A DNA stretch of 64,000 bases from Typha latifolia. Its lineage: Eukaryota > Streptophyta > Magnoliopsida > Poales > Typhaceae. Every line of letters starts with the position of its first letter. Positions within the stretch are counted from its first letter, which is position 1. Positions 31,901-43,800 of this stretch are shown here, in pieces. Under the pieces are notes generated by a model. The model made no database searches and was not told the origin of the DNA. It saw only the letters and a program-made list of their open reading frames with translations. The DNA is taken from assembly GCA_019914945.1 (NCBI GenBank), contig CM034110.1, forward strand, positions 2,919,001-2,983,000. The letters run 5' to 3'. The position numbers and the translations under genes are program-made.

Positions 31901-33712
31901 TGGTAGTATCTCTACTCATTTGAGGCTCGTCTCTGGCTGGTCCTAACTGAAGAAGATAGGCCAAGTTACTCGCACATAGCAGCCTTACCATCGGCTGCAT
32001 TGTAGGAATCGGCAGAGATCAAACGTCATCAAGTCGCACATCTTTGTTTCCTTGCTTAAATTTCATCCACATGGTCCAAAAATCAAAAGTGATGGGTCCC
32101 AAGCTTTGTAACCATTGAGTGCCAAGGACAATGTATGCTCATCGTAGTGCTAATGGATACAAGTCCACAATGATGTCATGTCCTTGCACCCGAATACCGA
32201 CCTGGCAACACAAGCTCTCCGCCTTAAGCTTTGTGTCATCTCCAATAGCAACGCCAAACCCTGTGGTCGGTTCACCATCAAATCCCAATCTCCTCACTAA
32301 CCTCTCATCTAGAAAGTTGTGTGTACTCCCGGAATCGATGAGGATATGCACACAATGCTTTCTAACGAGTCCGTCTACCCGTAACATCCTTGGCGCGGAA
32401 GTACCTAAATATGTATGCATTGATATTTCAGCTTGGATATCTTCCTCCCCACCCTCCTCAACGGCCTCCTCATGGATCTCCTCTGAACACTCTCCATCAT
32501 CAACAACCTCATCATCCTCCTTGAGACCATCGATGAGCATCACACTCTCGATCGGTTTGGAACACCGATGACCGGGGGTGAAACGTTCATCGCATCGAAA
32601 GCAAAGGCCCTTCGCTCTTCGCTACTCCACCTGGGCAGGCGCGAGAGTTCGAACGGGGGGTCTTGTGCGTCCTCTAACATCAGAAGAAGGTCTGAAAGGT
32701 GGTCATGGTTTAGTACTCTCAGCCGCTGTCTTTGAACTCGTAGAATTTTCAGCTGGCGTTCTACACGCAAACTGTCCATATCGGTTACCGCAACTTACTT
32801 TTGCTGCCATCTTGAGAACCTTATATTTTTGCTCTATCTTCACGGCCTTCTCAAAGGTCTCTTCAAGAGTGGTAGGACAAAGAGTATGAACATTCGCCTA
32901 TATCTCATCCCGCAGCCCTGAAATGAATGTGCTCATCAATGTCGGTTCGGGCTAAAGTAGCTCACAACGACTACTAACTCTTTCAAATTCAGCTTGGTAC
33001 TCCCATACGGTCGTCCTCTTAACCATCTTTCTTAATGTGGTAGCAAAATCTTCATATGCCGCTATCATAAATCTGTGTGTAATCCTCCTACAAAATTTAG
33101 CCCAATCAATAAATCCTCCACCATGAATAACCAATCGATACCAATGCAATACGGTTCCTTGGAGGTGAAAGCTTGCCATCTGGATCTTTGCGTCATCTGC
33201 TGTCTCTTGATAATCAAAGTATTATTCAACTTAAAACACCCAATTCATTGGATCATTGCCTTAGAATTTTGGAAAGTCCAAGCATGCGGCTCTCTCCTGA
33301 ATAACATTGTCGGGTCTGAACCTTTGTGCATGTTAATCTCCTTCTCTAAATCCTCGAGCACGTCCATCACCATCTCTGAAGGGATCAACCTCATCCTCAA
33401 AGTGCTAATCCTCCTCTTTGACAAAGCGCACTAGTGTCGCTCGCCTCTCGGGTTCCATTAACACTAACATGTCAGTTCATGACATATTTTCTTTAAAGCA
33501 TTATGATCATTCTACATTGTGTCAAATATATACAGCAATGTTTGGAACATTCTCTTAAGTTCATCTGCCATGCCCATATTCATACCCATGGATGTTGGTT
33601 GACTCGGTCCTGCCGTGGTCGCTCCAAAGGAATCAGCCTCACGGTTAGGGTTGTCATGGGTTGAGTCTTCCCTTATCGGTGTGCTCTCCATTGGTCTCCT
33701 TGTCGATGTCAT
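31901..33712 (-). pseudogene. gag, zinc knuckle and protease, family C copy 3
   Basis: The gag start is at 33712 (MTSTRRPMESTPIRED). Capsid words (MASFHLQGTVLHWYR) are in 33179-32952. The zinc knuckle [16 protein letters not shown] reads in one frame near 32620-32560. Protease 32543-32139 has an intact active site HILIDSGSTHNFLDERLV. About 200 bp of gag between 33500 and 33440 differ from or are missing relative to copy 4. Several frameshifts separate these parts. Confidence 0.75.
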
Positions 33713-33754
33713 CTTCCTTGTTTCAACTATTAATAGAGGTCTGAGGTTCGCCTA

Positions 33755-34376
33755 GCTCTGATACCAATTGATAGAGTCTAGGATACCAAATTGATAAGCT
33801 CTGATACCAATGATAGGCTACGAAACCAAATTAATAGCCTCTGATACCAATGATAGGGTCTACGGTACGATTCTTTCAAGATCTGAATTTATTGCAGAAA
33901 GCAGACCATGCTATCGAGGGAAAATATTCACTAAATATTCTCCCGTAGTCAAAAAAGTATGAAACCAAGTGGAATTGATCTGTAACTTTTTGATCTACAT
34001 TTATTTATGCTCTTTTCAAATTTGAACTACAACAGGGATGAAATAATGATTTAGTGCGGATGATGGTAGTGGTGACGGGTGGAGTTGATGTTAGGGTTAT
34101 GAATGACAATGTTGATGAAATTGGATGGTAGATGTTGTTTAAATGATGAAGACGAAGGGGGAAGAAGTGGTCAAGATCCCAAGAAAGAGGGAGGACTCAA
34201 TAGACGAGGGAGATTAGAAGTTAGGAGAGACTTTACAAACGGTCGAGGTAGTAGGTTGGTGAATAGGGAGGAGGGAGATTAGGGTAGAGAGAATAGAGAC
34301 AAGATAGGAGGCAAGAAATCAATAATCCAATAGCATAATGATTTGGGCTGCCATCCACACCTTTATAGAGGCTAGA
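33755..34376 (-). repeat. primer-site ladder and truncated 5' LTR, family C copy 3
   Basis: The antisense primer site GCTCTGATACCA is at 33755-33766, and the LTR starts at 33769. Repeats at 33798-33809 and 33838-33849 are near-identical primer sites, with two worn units between (GGATACCAAATTGATA, GAAACCAAATTAATAG). The array 33755-33857 therefore has about five units of 19-22 bp. The LTR then follows the family until it stops at GAGGCTAG (34376), losing its outer part. Confidence 0.75.
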
Positions 34377-34740
34377 AGTTAGCGCATCGCTACTTCGGTC
34401 CATTTTGGGTGTTAAAGCATATTGGTCCGGTTGCATATCGTTTAGAGTTGCCAGAGGGGTCGAGAGTGCATCCTGTCTTCCATGTTTTATTATTGAGAGA
34501 GTGGATTTAGAGATCATGAGATCGTTGGATAAGTTCTACCGGAGCTATTAGAAGAGATAGAGACCATAGAGCCAGTTCGTGTACTTGCTAGACGCCGACG
34601 ACGTCATGGTATCAGATTAGAGATGGAGGTTCTAGTCGAGTGGCTTGGCAAGGCATCCGACATGGGAGTTGGAGACGGATATCTTGGAGCGTTTCCCCTA
34701 CTTTACACTTTGAGGATAAGGTGGGGAAAGCGTGGTAGGT
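34377..34740 (+). pseudogene. integrase C-terminus and chromodomain, family C copy 2 (resumed)
   Basis: After copy 3, plus-strand sequence resumes at AAGTTAGCGCATCGCTACTT, matching AAGTTAGCACATCTCTACTT of copy 4 (46231). The family words [16 protein letters not shown] and VEWLGKASD follow. The end of the chromodomain (34661-34710) is shortened, and a purine run GGTGGGGAAAG precedes the LTR. Confidence 0.7.
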
Positions 34741-35417
34741 TGTTAGAGTCTTTTCTTATTACATTAGTTATTTATTTTATTAAAAATAATTTTTTTGTAG
34801 GTCACGTTCGAACCCAGAAGGGTCGCGTTCGAACATCGTCGAGCGCGTTCGAACGCCTACATCAGGTTCACAAAAATAAAGAACACCTTTTGTGCTTTCG
34901 AACGCGATCAGGCGCGTTCTAACACGATCGGCGAGAGTCCACTAGAATTAGGGATAATAATTATTATTTTGGCTTGTTAGCTAGCCTCTATAAAAGTATG
35001 GATGGCAGCTAAAATCATTATGCTATGGAAATATTGGTTTCTTGCCTCTCTATCTTCTCTCTTCCCTAATCTCCCTCCTCCCTCTTCACCAACCAACCAT
35101 CTCTTCTAACTTCTAATCTCCCTCGTCTTTCGAGTCCTCCCTCTTCCTTGATATCTCGACCACTTCTTCCCTTTCATCTACTCCACTCGTCACCACCACC
35201 ATCATCCGCACTATATTATGTTTTCATCCTAATTGTAGTTCGAATCTGCGAAGGGCGTAAATATGAAAAATATAGATCAGGGAGTTACATATCGATTTTA
35301 CTTAGTTTTATAATTTTCTAACTACAGGAGAATATTTGGTGAATATTTTCCCTTAGTTGCACGGACTACTTCCTACAATAAATCTAGGTCTTGAAGGAAT
35401 CATTCCGTAGACTCTCA
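34741..35417 (+). repeat. 3' LTR of family C copy 2
   Basis: Its start is worn (TGTTAGAGTCTTTTCTTATT where copy 4 has TGATACAGTTAGTTAGGATC). It has cassette words including CGCGTTCGAACGCC (34846-34859), the promoter block with CTATAAAAGTATGGATGGC near 34990, and ends GTAGACTCTCA at 35417. Length is about 677 bp. Confidence 0.75.
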
Positions 35418-35439
35418 CAGTCATCCCCTTTCTGCTCGT

Positions 35440-35829
35440 TGTAACAACCCAACCTTAAAAAAAATTATTAATTAATTTTGGGCACGACGTGGCCGACCAC
35501 ACTATGGCCGACCTCGTGCCCATGCAAGCTGCTCATGCAGCTTGCGTGGTGGAGCGCCACGCGCCCACTGCCATTGCCGCAGCTGGCCGCAAGACCCGGC
35601 CCCGCCGCTACCCCTCCTCCACCACCTTCCCTCTCTCTCTTTAAATTTCTCTCTCTTTCTCTATCTATCTCTCTCTCGACCACTCTATCACTCTACTCTC
35701 TCTCTACTCTCTCTCGCACTCCTTCCTCTCCTCATTGCCGACATCGGCCCGCCGCCACCTCCCCGATGCCGCCGCCGCTGGTGAGATCCCTCATTCCCCC
35801 CTCTCTTTCCTTTTCTTCCTCTCCCTTCC

Positions 35830-35860
<31 letters not shown>

Positions 35861-38800
35861 CTCTCTCTCTCTTTCTCTCTATCTCTCTCTCTCTTTCTTG
35901 CCCGAGCTCGGGCTCATCAGAGCCGAGCCGCTCGCATGAGGCAGGCTGTTGGTTGGCATGAGGCAGGCTACTGGTTGGCCAGAAGCGGCTGGTGCCCTCC
36001 CCTCCGGCCTGGGTTCGCAACCCTCTCACCTTCTCTCTTTCTTCTCTTCCTCTTCTCCTCCTCCTCTTCTTCTTCTTCTTCTTCTTTCTTTCTTTCTTTC
36101 TTTTTCTCCTTCTTCCACGGCTCCTTCTCCTTCTTTCTACATAGTGCTAGGCTCAGCCCAGCACTGTAGCAGGTAGTGCTGGGCCGAGCCCAGCACTAAT
36201 GACAGATTTAATTAATTAATTAATTATTTAATTATTTATTTATTTATTTATTTTATTTATTTAGGTATTTTTCTTCTTAATTAATACAAATAGATTATTT
36301 AGGTATTTTTCTTCTTAATTAATACAAATAGATTATTTAGGTATTTTTCTTCTTAATGATTAATTAGGTATAAATATAGGTAATACTTATATTTATTTAT
36401 TTATTTATATGTCTATTAGATTAATAGATAAATTTGTAAATTAAAATTATTAGATTTATATTGAAAATGTAACAACCCAACCTTAAAAAAAATTATTAAT
36501 TAATTTCTGGCATGACGTGGCCGGCCACACTATGGCCGGCCTCGTGCCCTTGCGAGCTGCTCATGCAGCTTGCGTGGTGGAGCGCCACGCGCCCACTACC
36601 GCTGTTGCAGCCAACCGGCTACGACAAGTTGGCTGCGGTGGGCCCTGGCGCCGCCGCTACCCCTCCTCCACTGCCTTCCCTCTCTCTCTTTAAATCTCTC
36701 TCTCTTTAGTAAGACATATGATGATTTTGTATAGCGAAAAAGATATTAAGTGATGTGATATAGATGATTGTAGATTGTATATGGAAATTTTTTTTGGGAT
36801 GATTGGTATGATAAATTATGTTTGCAAGATACTTATGTTAGTAGGTGTAAAATTTTGAGTGTACCGATAAGAATGGATGATTTAATAGGAAAATGATTGT
36901 CCATAATATTGTTAGAAGATTAATGTCTCTTTTAAATTTTAAAGTTGATTATCAAATAGGGTAATGTAATAAATATAGGAAATATGACATGAATATAGTT
37001 ATTGGATTGTGAGTGATGTCAGTAGTTGAGACATAAGGTATATAGTCCTGGATGACATGATAGTAGGTTTGGTTTAGAAGTTGCTAATTATGTGAATATG
37101 ATTAGATGGAAAGAATGATAGTGAAATAAACTATATAAGGTGATGATAGTACTAAGTTGATAGCCTCATGACATATCTTGTATGACATTGAAAATATATG
37201 TTGACTATTAGTTTAGTTTTGGGCTTTGATTTAGACGATAAGAATATTATAGCATGACGATTGTATGTTTTGGGTGATGAATTTTGATTACAATATACAG
37301 ACTTATTTTATTATGATTATTAGGTGATATTAATGATGTTATAGAAGGTTGTTGATGATACTATAAGATTAAATTATGTAGTATATGTGGTGGACTTTGT
37401 ATAGAGGATGTGATAAGTTGAGACTCTTCATGAAATATGAGGTTTATATGATTTAATTAGAAATGAGATATGTTGGATTTTAATCATAGATGTTAAATTG
37501 AGATATTATGTGCTTTGACATGTTAGTTGTTTCGATAATACTAATTGGAGAGATAACTTGATAGAGTTATTCATACAGCCTATAGACTTAATCATTTGTT
37601 ACGACTGATAGATGGTTTGGAAGTTGAACTAATTGCTTCATAGGACGGATCATATTCAGTGTATCGATAGATGTTTATTATACTGCTAGAAGATAAACAG
37701 ATAATGATGTATAGAAAAGTGATTATTTTAGCATTTGTTTAACCGTTGGCTTTCATATTCGATTATTAGTAGAGGTTATTGAGCGAGCCTTTTAGAATGA
37801 TGAGATTGATCTTAATGATTATAAAGACTTACAAGTTTACATTTAAGTCTTAAGATAAAGATATTTGATTAGGAGATAATGATTTCATAATTGGGATATA
37901 ATGATTTCATGATTGGTTCCATTATAGTCTGTGGAAATTTGGTCTTTTAATGAATTGCAAAGTTAAGGTTGCGAAAAGGTTGTTATCTATATTTTTGGAT
38001 GTCTTCTGATCTATATGAATCAGTTAGCGTTAGTTAGTTTATTAGCTGATCATAATAGCATTATCAATTCGGGAGATTAATATTATGGACTGAATATTAT
38101 ATCTGTCGAGATATTGAAGAGATTATTGGATTACTTAATAGAACTCCATGGATAGTATTTTGATCTGAATATCGATATCATTAAGTGATATTTTGGTGGA
38201 TATACTAGTAGTGATAGTAATTAAATAGATAATGATCAAACTGGAATTATGTGAATCGAGGAATGAATAGTTTGGATATAGAAGTGATTGATAGAAAGAT
38301 CATTATAAAGTTTATCATGTATGTTTCTTGAAATAGTTTGAATTTTAACCTTTCAGATATTGCAGATTAAGAAGGAAGATAATGTGGAGAATTAGAAGGG
38401 TGTATAAATTCATTTGAGGTTGCATTAGGATTTACATTGATAGGTTGGAGTTGATGCACTGCATGTTATTCTAAAGAATGTATTATGAATACATGTTGAT
38501 ATTGTAGTCTTATATGGATAGGTGTGATCTCCTATATTAATTTATCTAGTAATTTGTATAATGGTTTAAGCATATGAGCAGCGCACTTTAAATAAGAGAC
38601 TATGTGCTATTGCCTAAATTTTATGAGGATATCGAATGATGCTGAGTATGTTTAGACTAGTGACATTATTTATTAGAAAGAGAAGTATGAGTTAAGTCTT
38701 TCGGATATTCTTGAAATAACTTGTATTTATTGTTCTACTTGGTATTAGTGATAGTATTGAGGGATAATCCATTGAGTATGTTTGAGATCGGAGTATATAT

Positions 38801-40427
38801 TCAGTAGATTGGGGATAATTTACTTAAATAGGTTGTATCATATTATCATAGGTGATTATGGCATTACGATGTGTATTGTTGTAGTTAGCAGGAAAAGTGA
38901 TAAGTTGGGATAGCTTGAGGTATTTTGGAGTAGAATATGATTCAATTAATAGAATGAATGTACTCTTTCTTGCAGACCAGTGGTATTCTTGATTTGTATA
39001 GACATGGTATGATTACCTAACTAACCTAGATCTAGAAAATTTAATTTTGTAAATGAGTTACTTGTGGTGGTATAAGTTATAGATTTAAAAAAAGTAAGAT
39101 TGTGCAGTTGTCGATTTGATTAGAAGGCACTAGAACTAGATATGTGGATTTTTTTACAATACTAGTGTGATTTAAATTTCTGGGTCAAAATTTTTATAAA
39201 GGGGGAAAGAAAATGAAACAACCCAACCTTAAAAAAATTTATTAATTAATTTTGTGCATGACATTGCCGGCCACACTGTGACCGGCCTCGTGCCCATGCA
39301 AGTTGCTCATGCAGCTTGCGTGGTGGAGCGCCACGTGCCCACTGCCGAGGCAGGCCTCGGCACCGCCACTTACCCTCCTCCATCGCCTTCCCTCTCTCTC
39401 TTTAAATCTCTCTCTCTCTATCTCTCTTTCGGTCACTCTCTCACTCTACTCTCTCTCTACTCTCTCTCGCACTCCCTCCTCTCCTCGTTGCCGACGTCGG
39501 TCCGCCGCTAGCTCCCCGAAGCCGCAGCTACCGGTGAGATCCCTCATTCCCCCTCTCTTTCCTTTTCTTCCCCTCTCTCTCTCTCTCTCGCCCGAGCTCA
39601 GGCTCGTCGGAACTGAACCGCCGACTGGCCAGCAGCGTCTGGTGCTCTCCCTACCGGCCTGGGTCCGCAACCCCCTCACTCACCTTCTCTCTTTCTTCTC
39701 TTCCTCTTCTCTTCTTCTTCTTCTTCTTCTTCTTCTTCTTCTTCTTCTTCTTCTTCTTCTTCTTCTTTCTTTCTTTCTTTCTTTCTTTTTCTCGTTCTTC
39801 CTCGGCTCCTTGTCCTTCTTTTTCTCGTTCTTCCTTGGCATCACTAATTCGGGGTAAGATCTATTCAATGAGCCTTTTTCTCATGACTCTCTTATTTCTT
39901 TTTCAACCCTCACATATATTATGGTACATGATACCGACTTGAGATATCCTGATAGGATATTTTAGAGCAAAGATGAGGTGAACTATAGATGCGAGACAGT
40001 ATAGATGATAGTTATATAGAAATTGAGTTATACTAGTATTTGATATTTGTACTTTTTTATATTAAACGATGATTTGTATAATACAGGTCAAATCATGGCG
40101 TACTCTTGTATTAGTTATTTTAGTTGTATCTTGATAGTTTGTTGTGGCCTGTGTAGATCCTACCAAATTACGTAGTGGTCTAGTGTATATTATTATGGAC
40201 TTGGATATTTATATATTAACAGGTTTATTTGGTTAATAGTATGATTTATTTGGTGATGGATTATGTGATCATGGATAAGTTAGCAGATTTTATTTGATGA
40301 TGTCATGATTATATGTGCACAAGAAAGTATCTGTGCGTGACGGGTCCTGCCCGTCATGTCGCATGCGCCACGCGTGCCGTGTGGGCGCTTGTGCGTGCAC
40401 GAGCCCTTGCCGGGCGGGGGCGTTATA
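35440..40427 (+). mobile_element. B-family composite element (B5) with decayed interior
   Basis: Three LTR starts of the form TG(T)AACAACCCAACCTTAAAA occur at 35440, 36468 and 39214. The first runs 1,028 bp (GC block, CT tract, three 38-bp repeats at 36261-36358). The second lasts only about 237 bp before a 2.5-kb AT-rich interior. The third has the CT tract, then jumps near 39840 to the LTR end, which finishes CGTTATA at 40427. This fits a full element whose LTRs suffered deletions, or two nested B copies. The 7-mer TGCTCGT lies just left (35433-35439) and just right (40432-40438), a weak hint of the target site. Confidence 0.6.
36705..39213 (+). pseudogene. decayed interior of the B-family element with 3' polypurine tract
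   Basis: No open frame over 60 residues exists in this 2.5-kb AT-rich stretch, and I cannot assign pol domains by eye. The right end is informative: AATTTCTGGGTCAAAATTTT followed by TATAAAGGGGGAAAGAAAA (39195-39213) directly abuts the LTR start. That resembles the AATTTCGAGGACGAAATT...AAGGGGGGAAGAATG ending of plant chromoviruses with long LTRs (Tekay/Del type). I infer the B family is such a gypsy lineage with its CG sites eroded. Confidence 0.45.
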
Positions 40428-40958
40428 GTCGTGCTCGTGTGCAAGTGGCATGATATTATCCAACACATGAAGCAAAATGTGACACCCATCATTATCATGT
40501 TTTGCATGCTAAACATATAATCATGCTCAATAAGTATACAAAGACATCATAATATGTAAACTCTTACTGAACATCAAAATATAATTACCATGCATGACAT
40601 GCAATAATAATAGTAAGAAAAACATATGCACATACATGATATGAATGTGGTGATTTCATAAAGTACGATATTTCATTCTCTATACTACTCCTAGATTATA
40701 GAAGTTTCACTTGCCTGAATTACTTTCTTGATACTGGCTGCAACTACGCCATGAGATCATCCTCATGGGGTACGGAGTCCACCTTGATAAGAAAAGTAAA
40801 TAAAAAGCATAAGCACAACAATCCTATCACTAATTAGTTAAATAATCTCACTAACGTTCACTACAAGATTGGGTAGGTCCCACTCATAATTCCTACCTTT
40901 ATTAATTAGGTAGAGCAATTAATAGAGATACACCAGGATCACCGACCCCTTTGATAAA
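40428..40958. other. unidentified AT-rich DNA between C copy 2 and C copy 4
   Basis: About 530 bp with CATG/ATGCATGACATG words and no coding frame of note. Together with 35418-35439 it is the pre-insertion DNA into which B5 and C copy 4 entered. It does not match other parts of the window. It could be another decayed LTR or host intergenic sequence. Confidence 0.3.
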
Positions 40959-41816
40959 TGATACACTTAGTTATGATCTTTTCTTATTATATTAGGTATT
41001 TATTTTTATTAAAATAAAATTTATGTAGGTTGCATTTGAACGCAGGAGGGGTCGTGTTCGAACGCCCTTGCGAACGCTTGCATCAGGTTCACAAATACGG
41101 AGAACGCATATTGTGCGTTCGAACGCAGTTGGGCGAGTTCGAACGCCCACGTTCGAATGCTTGCATCGCGTTCGCACATACAGAGAATGTCTTTTGGTGC
41201 ATTCGAATGCTATCAGGCACGTTAGAATGAGATTGATAGGAATCCTCTAGAATTAGGGTTTCATATTATTTTAGGACTTGTTGGCTAGCCTCTATATATA
41301 TGTGGATGGCAACTAAATTCATTATGCTATTGATTATTAAATTCTTGCCTCCTATCATCTCTCTAGACTTCTCTCTCTTCCCTCTTCACCATCCTTCCAC
41401 CTCTACAGTTGGCAAGATTTCTTCTAACTTCTAATCTCCCTTGACTGTCGAGCCACCCCTCTTCTTTTGATCTCGACCACTTTATTCCCTTCGTCTAAAT
41501 CACTTAATCACATCCACCATTCACCTTCATCTCTATACCCATCCATAACCCTAACATCCACTCCACCCATCACCGCCACCATCACCCGCGTCCTTTCATA
41601 TTTTCGTCCCAATTGCAGCTCGAATCTGCGAAGAGCATAAATACGAAAGTTGTATATCAGGAAGTTACAGATCTATCTCAATTAGTTTCATAATTTTATG
41701 ACTATATGATAACATCTGAAGAATATTTTTCCACGGTTATACGGACTGATTCCTGTAATACATTCAGATCTTGAAGGAATAATTGCGTAGCTTATTTTTT
41801 GTTACAAATCTTATCA
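40959..41816 (+). repeat. 5' LTR of family C copy 4
   Basis: It is 858 bp, starting TGATACACTTAGTTATGATC and ending CAAATCTTATCA. The cassette with a perfect GCGTTCGAACGC is at 41115-41126 and related words span 41030-41190. The TATA region CTATATATATGTGGATGGCA begins near 41292. This LTR lacks the extra primer-site modules seen in copies 2 (solo LTR) and 3. Confidence 0.85.
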
Positions 41817-41819
41817 AAT

Positions 41820-41831
41820 TGGTATCAGAGC
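41820..41831 (+). other. primer-binding site of family C copy 4
   Basis: TGGTATCAGAGC lies three bases after the LTR end and matches the complement of initiator Met-tRNA. It is a single copy here, unlike copy 3. Confidence 0.85.
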
Positions 41832-41872
41832 AGGCGAACCTTAGACCTCCATTAATGGTTGAAACAGGGAAG

Positions 41873-43080
41873 ATGACATCAACAAGGAGACCTTTGGAGA
41901 ACACACGGACAAGGGAAGACTCAATCCACGATGACCCTAACCATGAGGTCGATTCCTTTGGAGCGACCACGGTAGGACCGAGTCAACCAACGTCTATGAG
42001 TGTGAATATAGATAAACTTAGGGTCATGTTCCATACATTGATGCATAGAGTTGACTCAATTCAAAAGTATCACAATGATTTCACGGAATATGTCAAGAAC
42101 CAATTTGATTCGTTATCCACTCGACGATGATTAGAGTTTCAAGAATGACCAGCAGTGGGACCTTATCAAAATGATATCCCAAAGGTCCAGGTACATCATG
42201 CGAGTGTCAATGATCCCCTTTTACTTATGCCCACACATCATTTCCCACCTCCGTTGCAAAACCCAAGACCGACAGTGGTGGAACCCGAGAGGCGTGCGGC
42301 ACCAATGCGCTTCGTCGATGAGGAGGATTGGCACTTTGAGAATGAGGTTGATCCCTATGGAGATGGTGATGGATGTGCTTGAGGATTTAGAGAGGGTGAT
42401 CAGCCTGCACACAGGTTTAGACCTGAACCAAGGATCTTTTGCGAACCCAATAATGCTATTAGGGGGAGAACCGCACGCTTGGACTTTCCAAAATTCCAAG
42501 GCGGTGATCTAATGGATTGAGTGTTTCAAGTTGAACAATATTTTGATTGTCAAGGTACAGTGAAAGATGCAAAAGTCCATATGGCAAGCTTTCACCTCTA
42601 AGGAACGGTATTGCATTGGTATAGATCAATTCTTCGTGGTGGTGGATTTACCAAATGAGCTGATTTTTGTAGGAGGATTACATGCAAGTTTGGGATAGTG
42701 GCATATGAAGATTTTGCTACCACATTAAGCAAGATGGTTCAGAAGACAATCGTAATGGAGTACCAAGTTGAGTTTGAAAGAGTTAGTAGTCGTTGTGAGC
42801 CACCGTGGTCCGAACAAACATTGATGAGTACATTTATTTCAGGGCTACGGAATGAGATATAAGCGGATGTTCATGCTCTATGTCCTACTACTCTTGAGGA
42901 GGCCTTTGAGAAGGCCGTGAGGATGGAACAAAAGCATATGTCTCTAAAGATGGCAGCGAAAACCAATTGGAGCCACCGAGATGGGTGGTTTGCACCTAGA
43001 ACGCCGACTAGAAATTCTGCGATTTCAAAAATAGCGACTACGAGTACTAGACCACGACCACCTTTGAGACCTTCTTTCGA
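41873..43080 (+). pseudogene. gag of family C copy 4
   Basis: The start ATG 41873 gives MTSTRRPLENTRTRED, shared with copies 2 and 3. The first open frame (41783-42130 with upstream read-through) ends at 42128. Later frames hold VEPERRAAPMRFVDEEDWHF (42155-42382) and capsid words near 42480-42870 (FPKFQGGD, HWYR, FISGLRNE in broken frames). Stops such as TAA after NE near 42858 show decay. It aligns with family A gag at the level of domain words. Confidence 0.75.
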
Positions 43081-43800
43081 TGTTAGATGAGGCACAAGAC
43101 CCCCCGTTCAAACTCTCACACCTGCTCAGGTGGAGGAACGAAGAGCGAAGGGCCCTTTCTTTCGATGTGATGAGCATTTCACCCCTAGTCATTAGTGTTC
43201 TAAACCGATCAGGAGTGTTATGCTTATCGACGGTATTGAGGAGGATTATGAGGTTGTTAATGAAGTGTCCAGAGGAGGTCCATGAGGAGACCGTTGAGGA
43301 GGGCGTGGAGAAAGATATCCAAGCTGAAATATTGATGCATGCATATTCGGGTACTTCCGCGCCGAGGACGCTGTGAGTAGACGGACTCGTTAGAAAGCAT
43401 TGTGTGCACATCCTAATCGATTCGAGGAGTACACACAACTTTCTAGATAAGAGGTTAGTGAGGAGATTGGGTTTGTATGCCAAACCGACCACAGGATTTG
43501 ACGTTGCTATTAGAGACGACACGAAGCTTAAGGCTGAGAGCTTGTGTCGCCGGGTCGATATATGAGTGCAAGGACATGACATCATTGTGGACTTGTATCC
43601 GTTGGCACTGCGAGGAGCGAACATTGTCCTTAGTGCTCAGTGGTTACAGAGTTTGGGACCCGTCACATTTGATTTCAGGAGCATGTGGATGAAATTTAAA
43701 CAAGGAAACAAAGATGTGCGGCTTGATGGTGTTCGGACTTCGCCGATTCCTCCGATGCAGCCTATGATGGGGCTGCCTTGTGCATACGATTTAGCCTATC
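43081..43800 (+). pseudogene. zinc knuckle and protease, family C copy 4
   Basis: The zinc knuckle is damaged (FFRCDEHFTPSH, with the last Cys region broken near 43195). The protease active site near 43415 reads HILIDSRSTHNFLDKRLVRR, so the essential Gly of LIDSGSTHNF is Arg, as in copy 2. The end QGHDIIVDLYPLALRGANIV (43566-43808) and [20 protein letters not shown] is clear. Confidence 0.75.

Larger units (their letters stand above)
24958..34376 (-). mobile_element. gypsy chromovirus, family C copy 3 (minus), carrying a B solo LTR
   Basis: The minus-strand order is: 5' LTR (34376-33769, truncated outer end), primer site (33766-33755), gag (33712-32640), zinc knuckle and protease (32640-31901), RT and RNase H (31900-30715 and 27473-27331), integrase and chromodomain (27330-25871) and 3' LTR (25870-24958). 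A B LTR with GATAA duplications interrupts RNase H. All pol domains are represented, though no frame is intact. It inserted in integrase of copy 2; the left flank is GTTTG, and the right flank was lost together with the LTR end. Confidence 0.8.
15250..35417 (+). mobile_element. gypsy chromovirus, family C copy 2, host of the main nest
   Basis: The plus-strand parts in order are: 5' LTR (15250-15477 and 19142-19529), primer site (19531-19542), gag (19584-19788 and 20601-21640), zinc knuckle and protease (21641-22228), RT/RNase H/start of integrase (23369-24957), integrase end and chromodomain (34377-34740) and 3' LTR (34741-35417). Insertions inside it are A at 15478-19136, solo C LTR at 19789-20595, solo D LTR at 22229-23363 and C copy 3 at 24958-34376. 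The middle of integrase is lost at the last insertion. The 5' LTR start is truncated, so no outer target duplication can be read. Confidence 0.75.

Noticed and set aside
36705..39213. Possible host gene or intron in the AT-rich 2.5-kb stretch
   Set aside because: It has no frame over 60 residues and no splice-framed exons that I can see, and it ends in a polypurine tract abutting an LTR start, so it is read as a decayed element interior.
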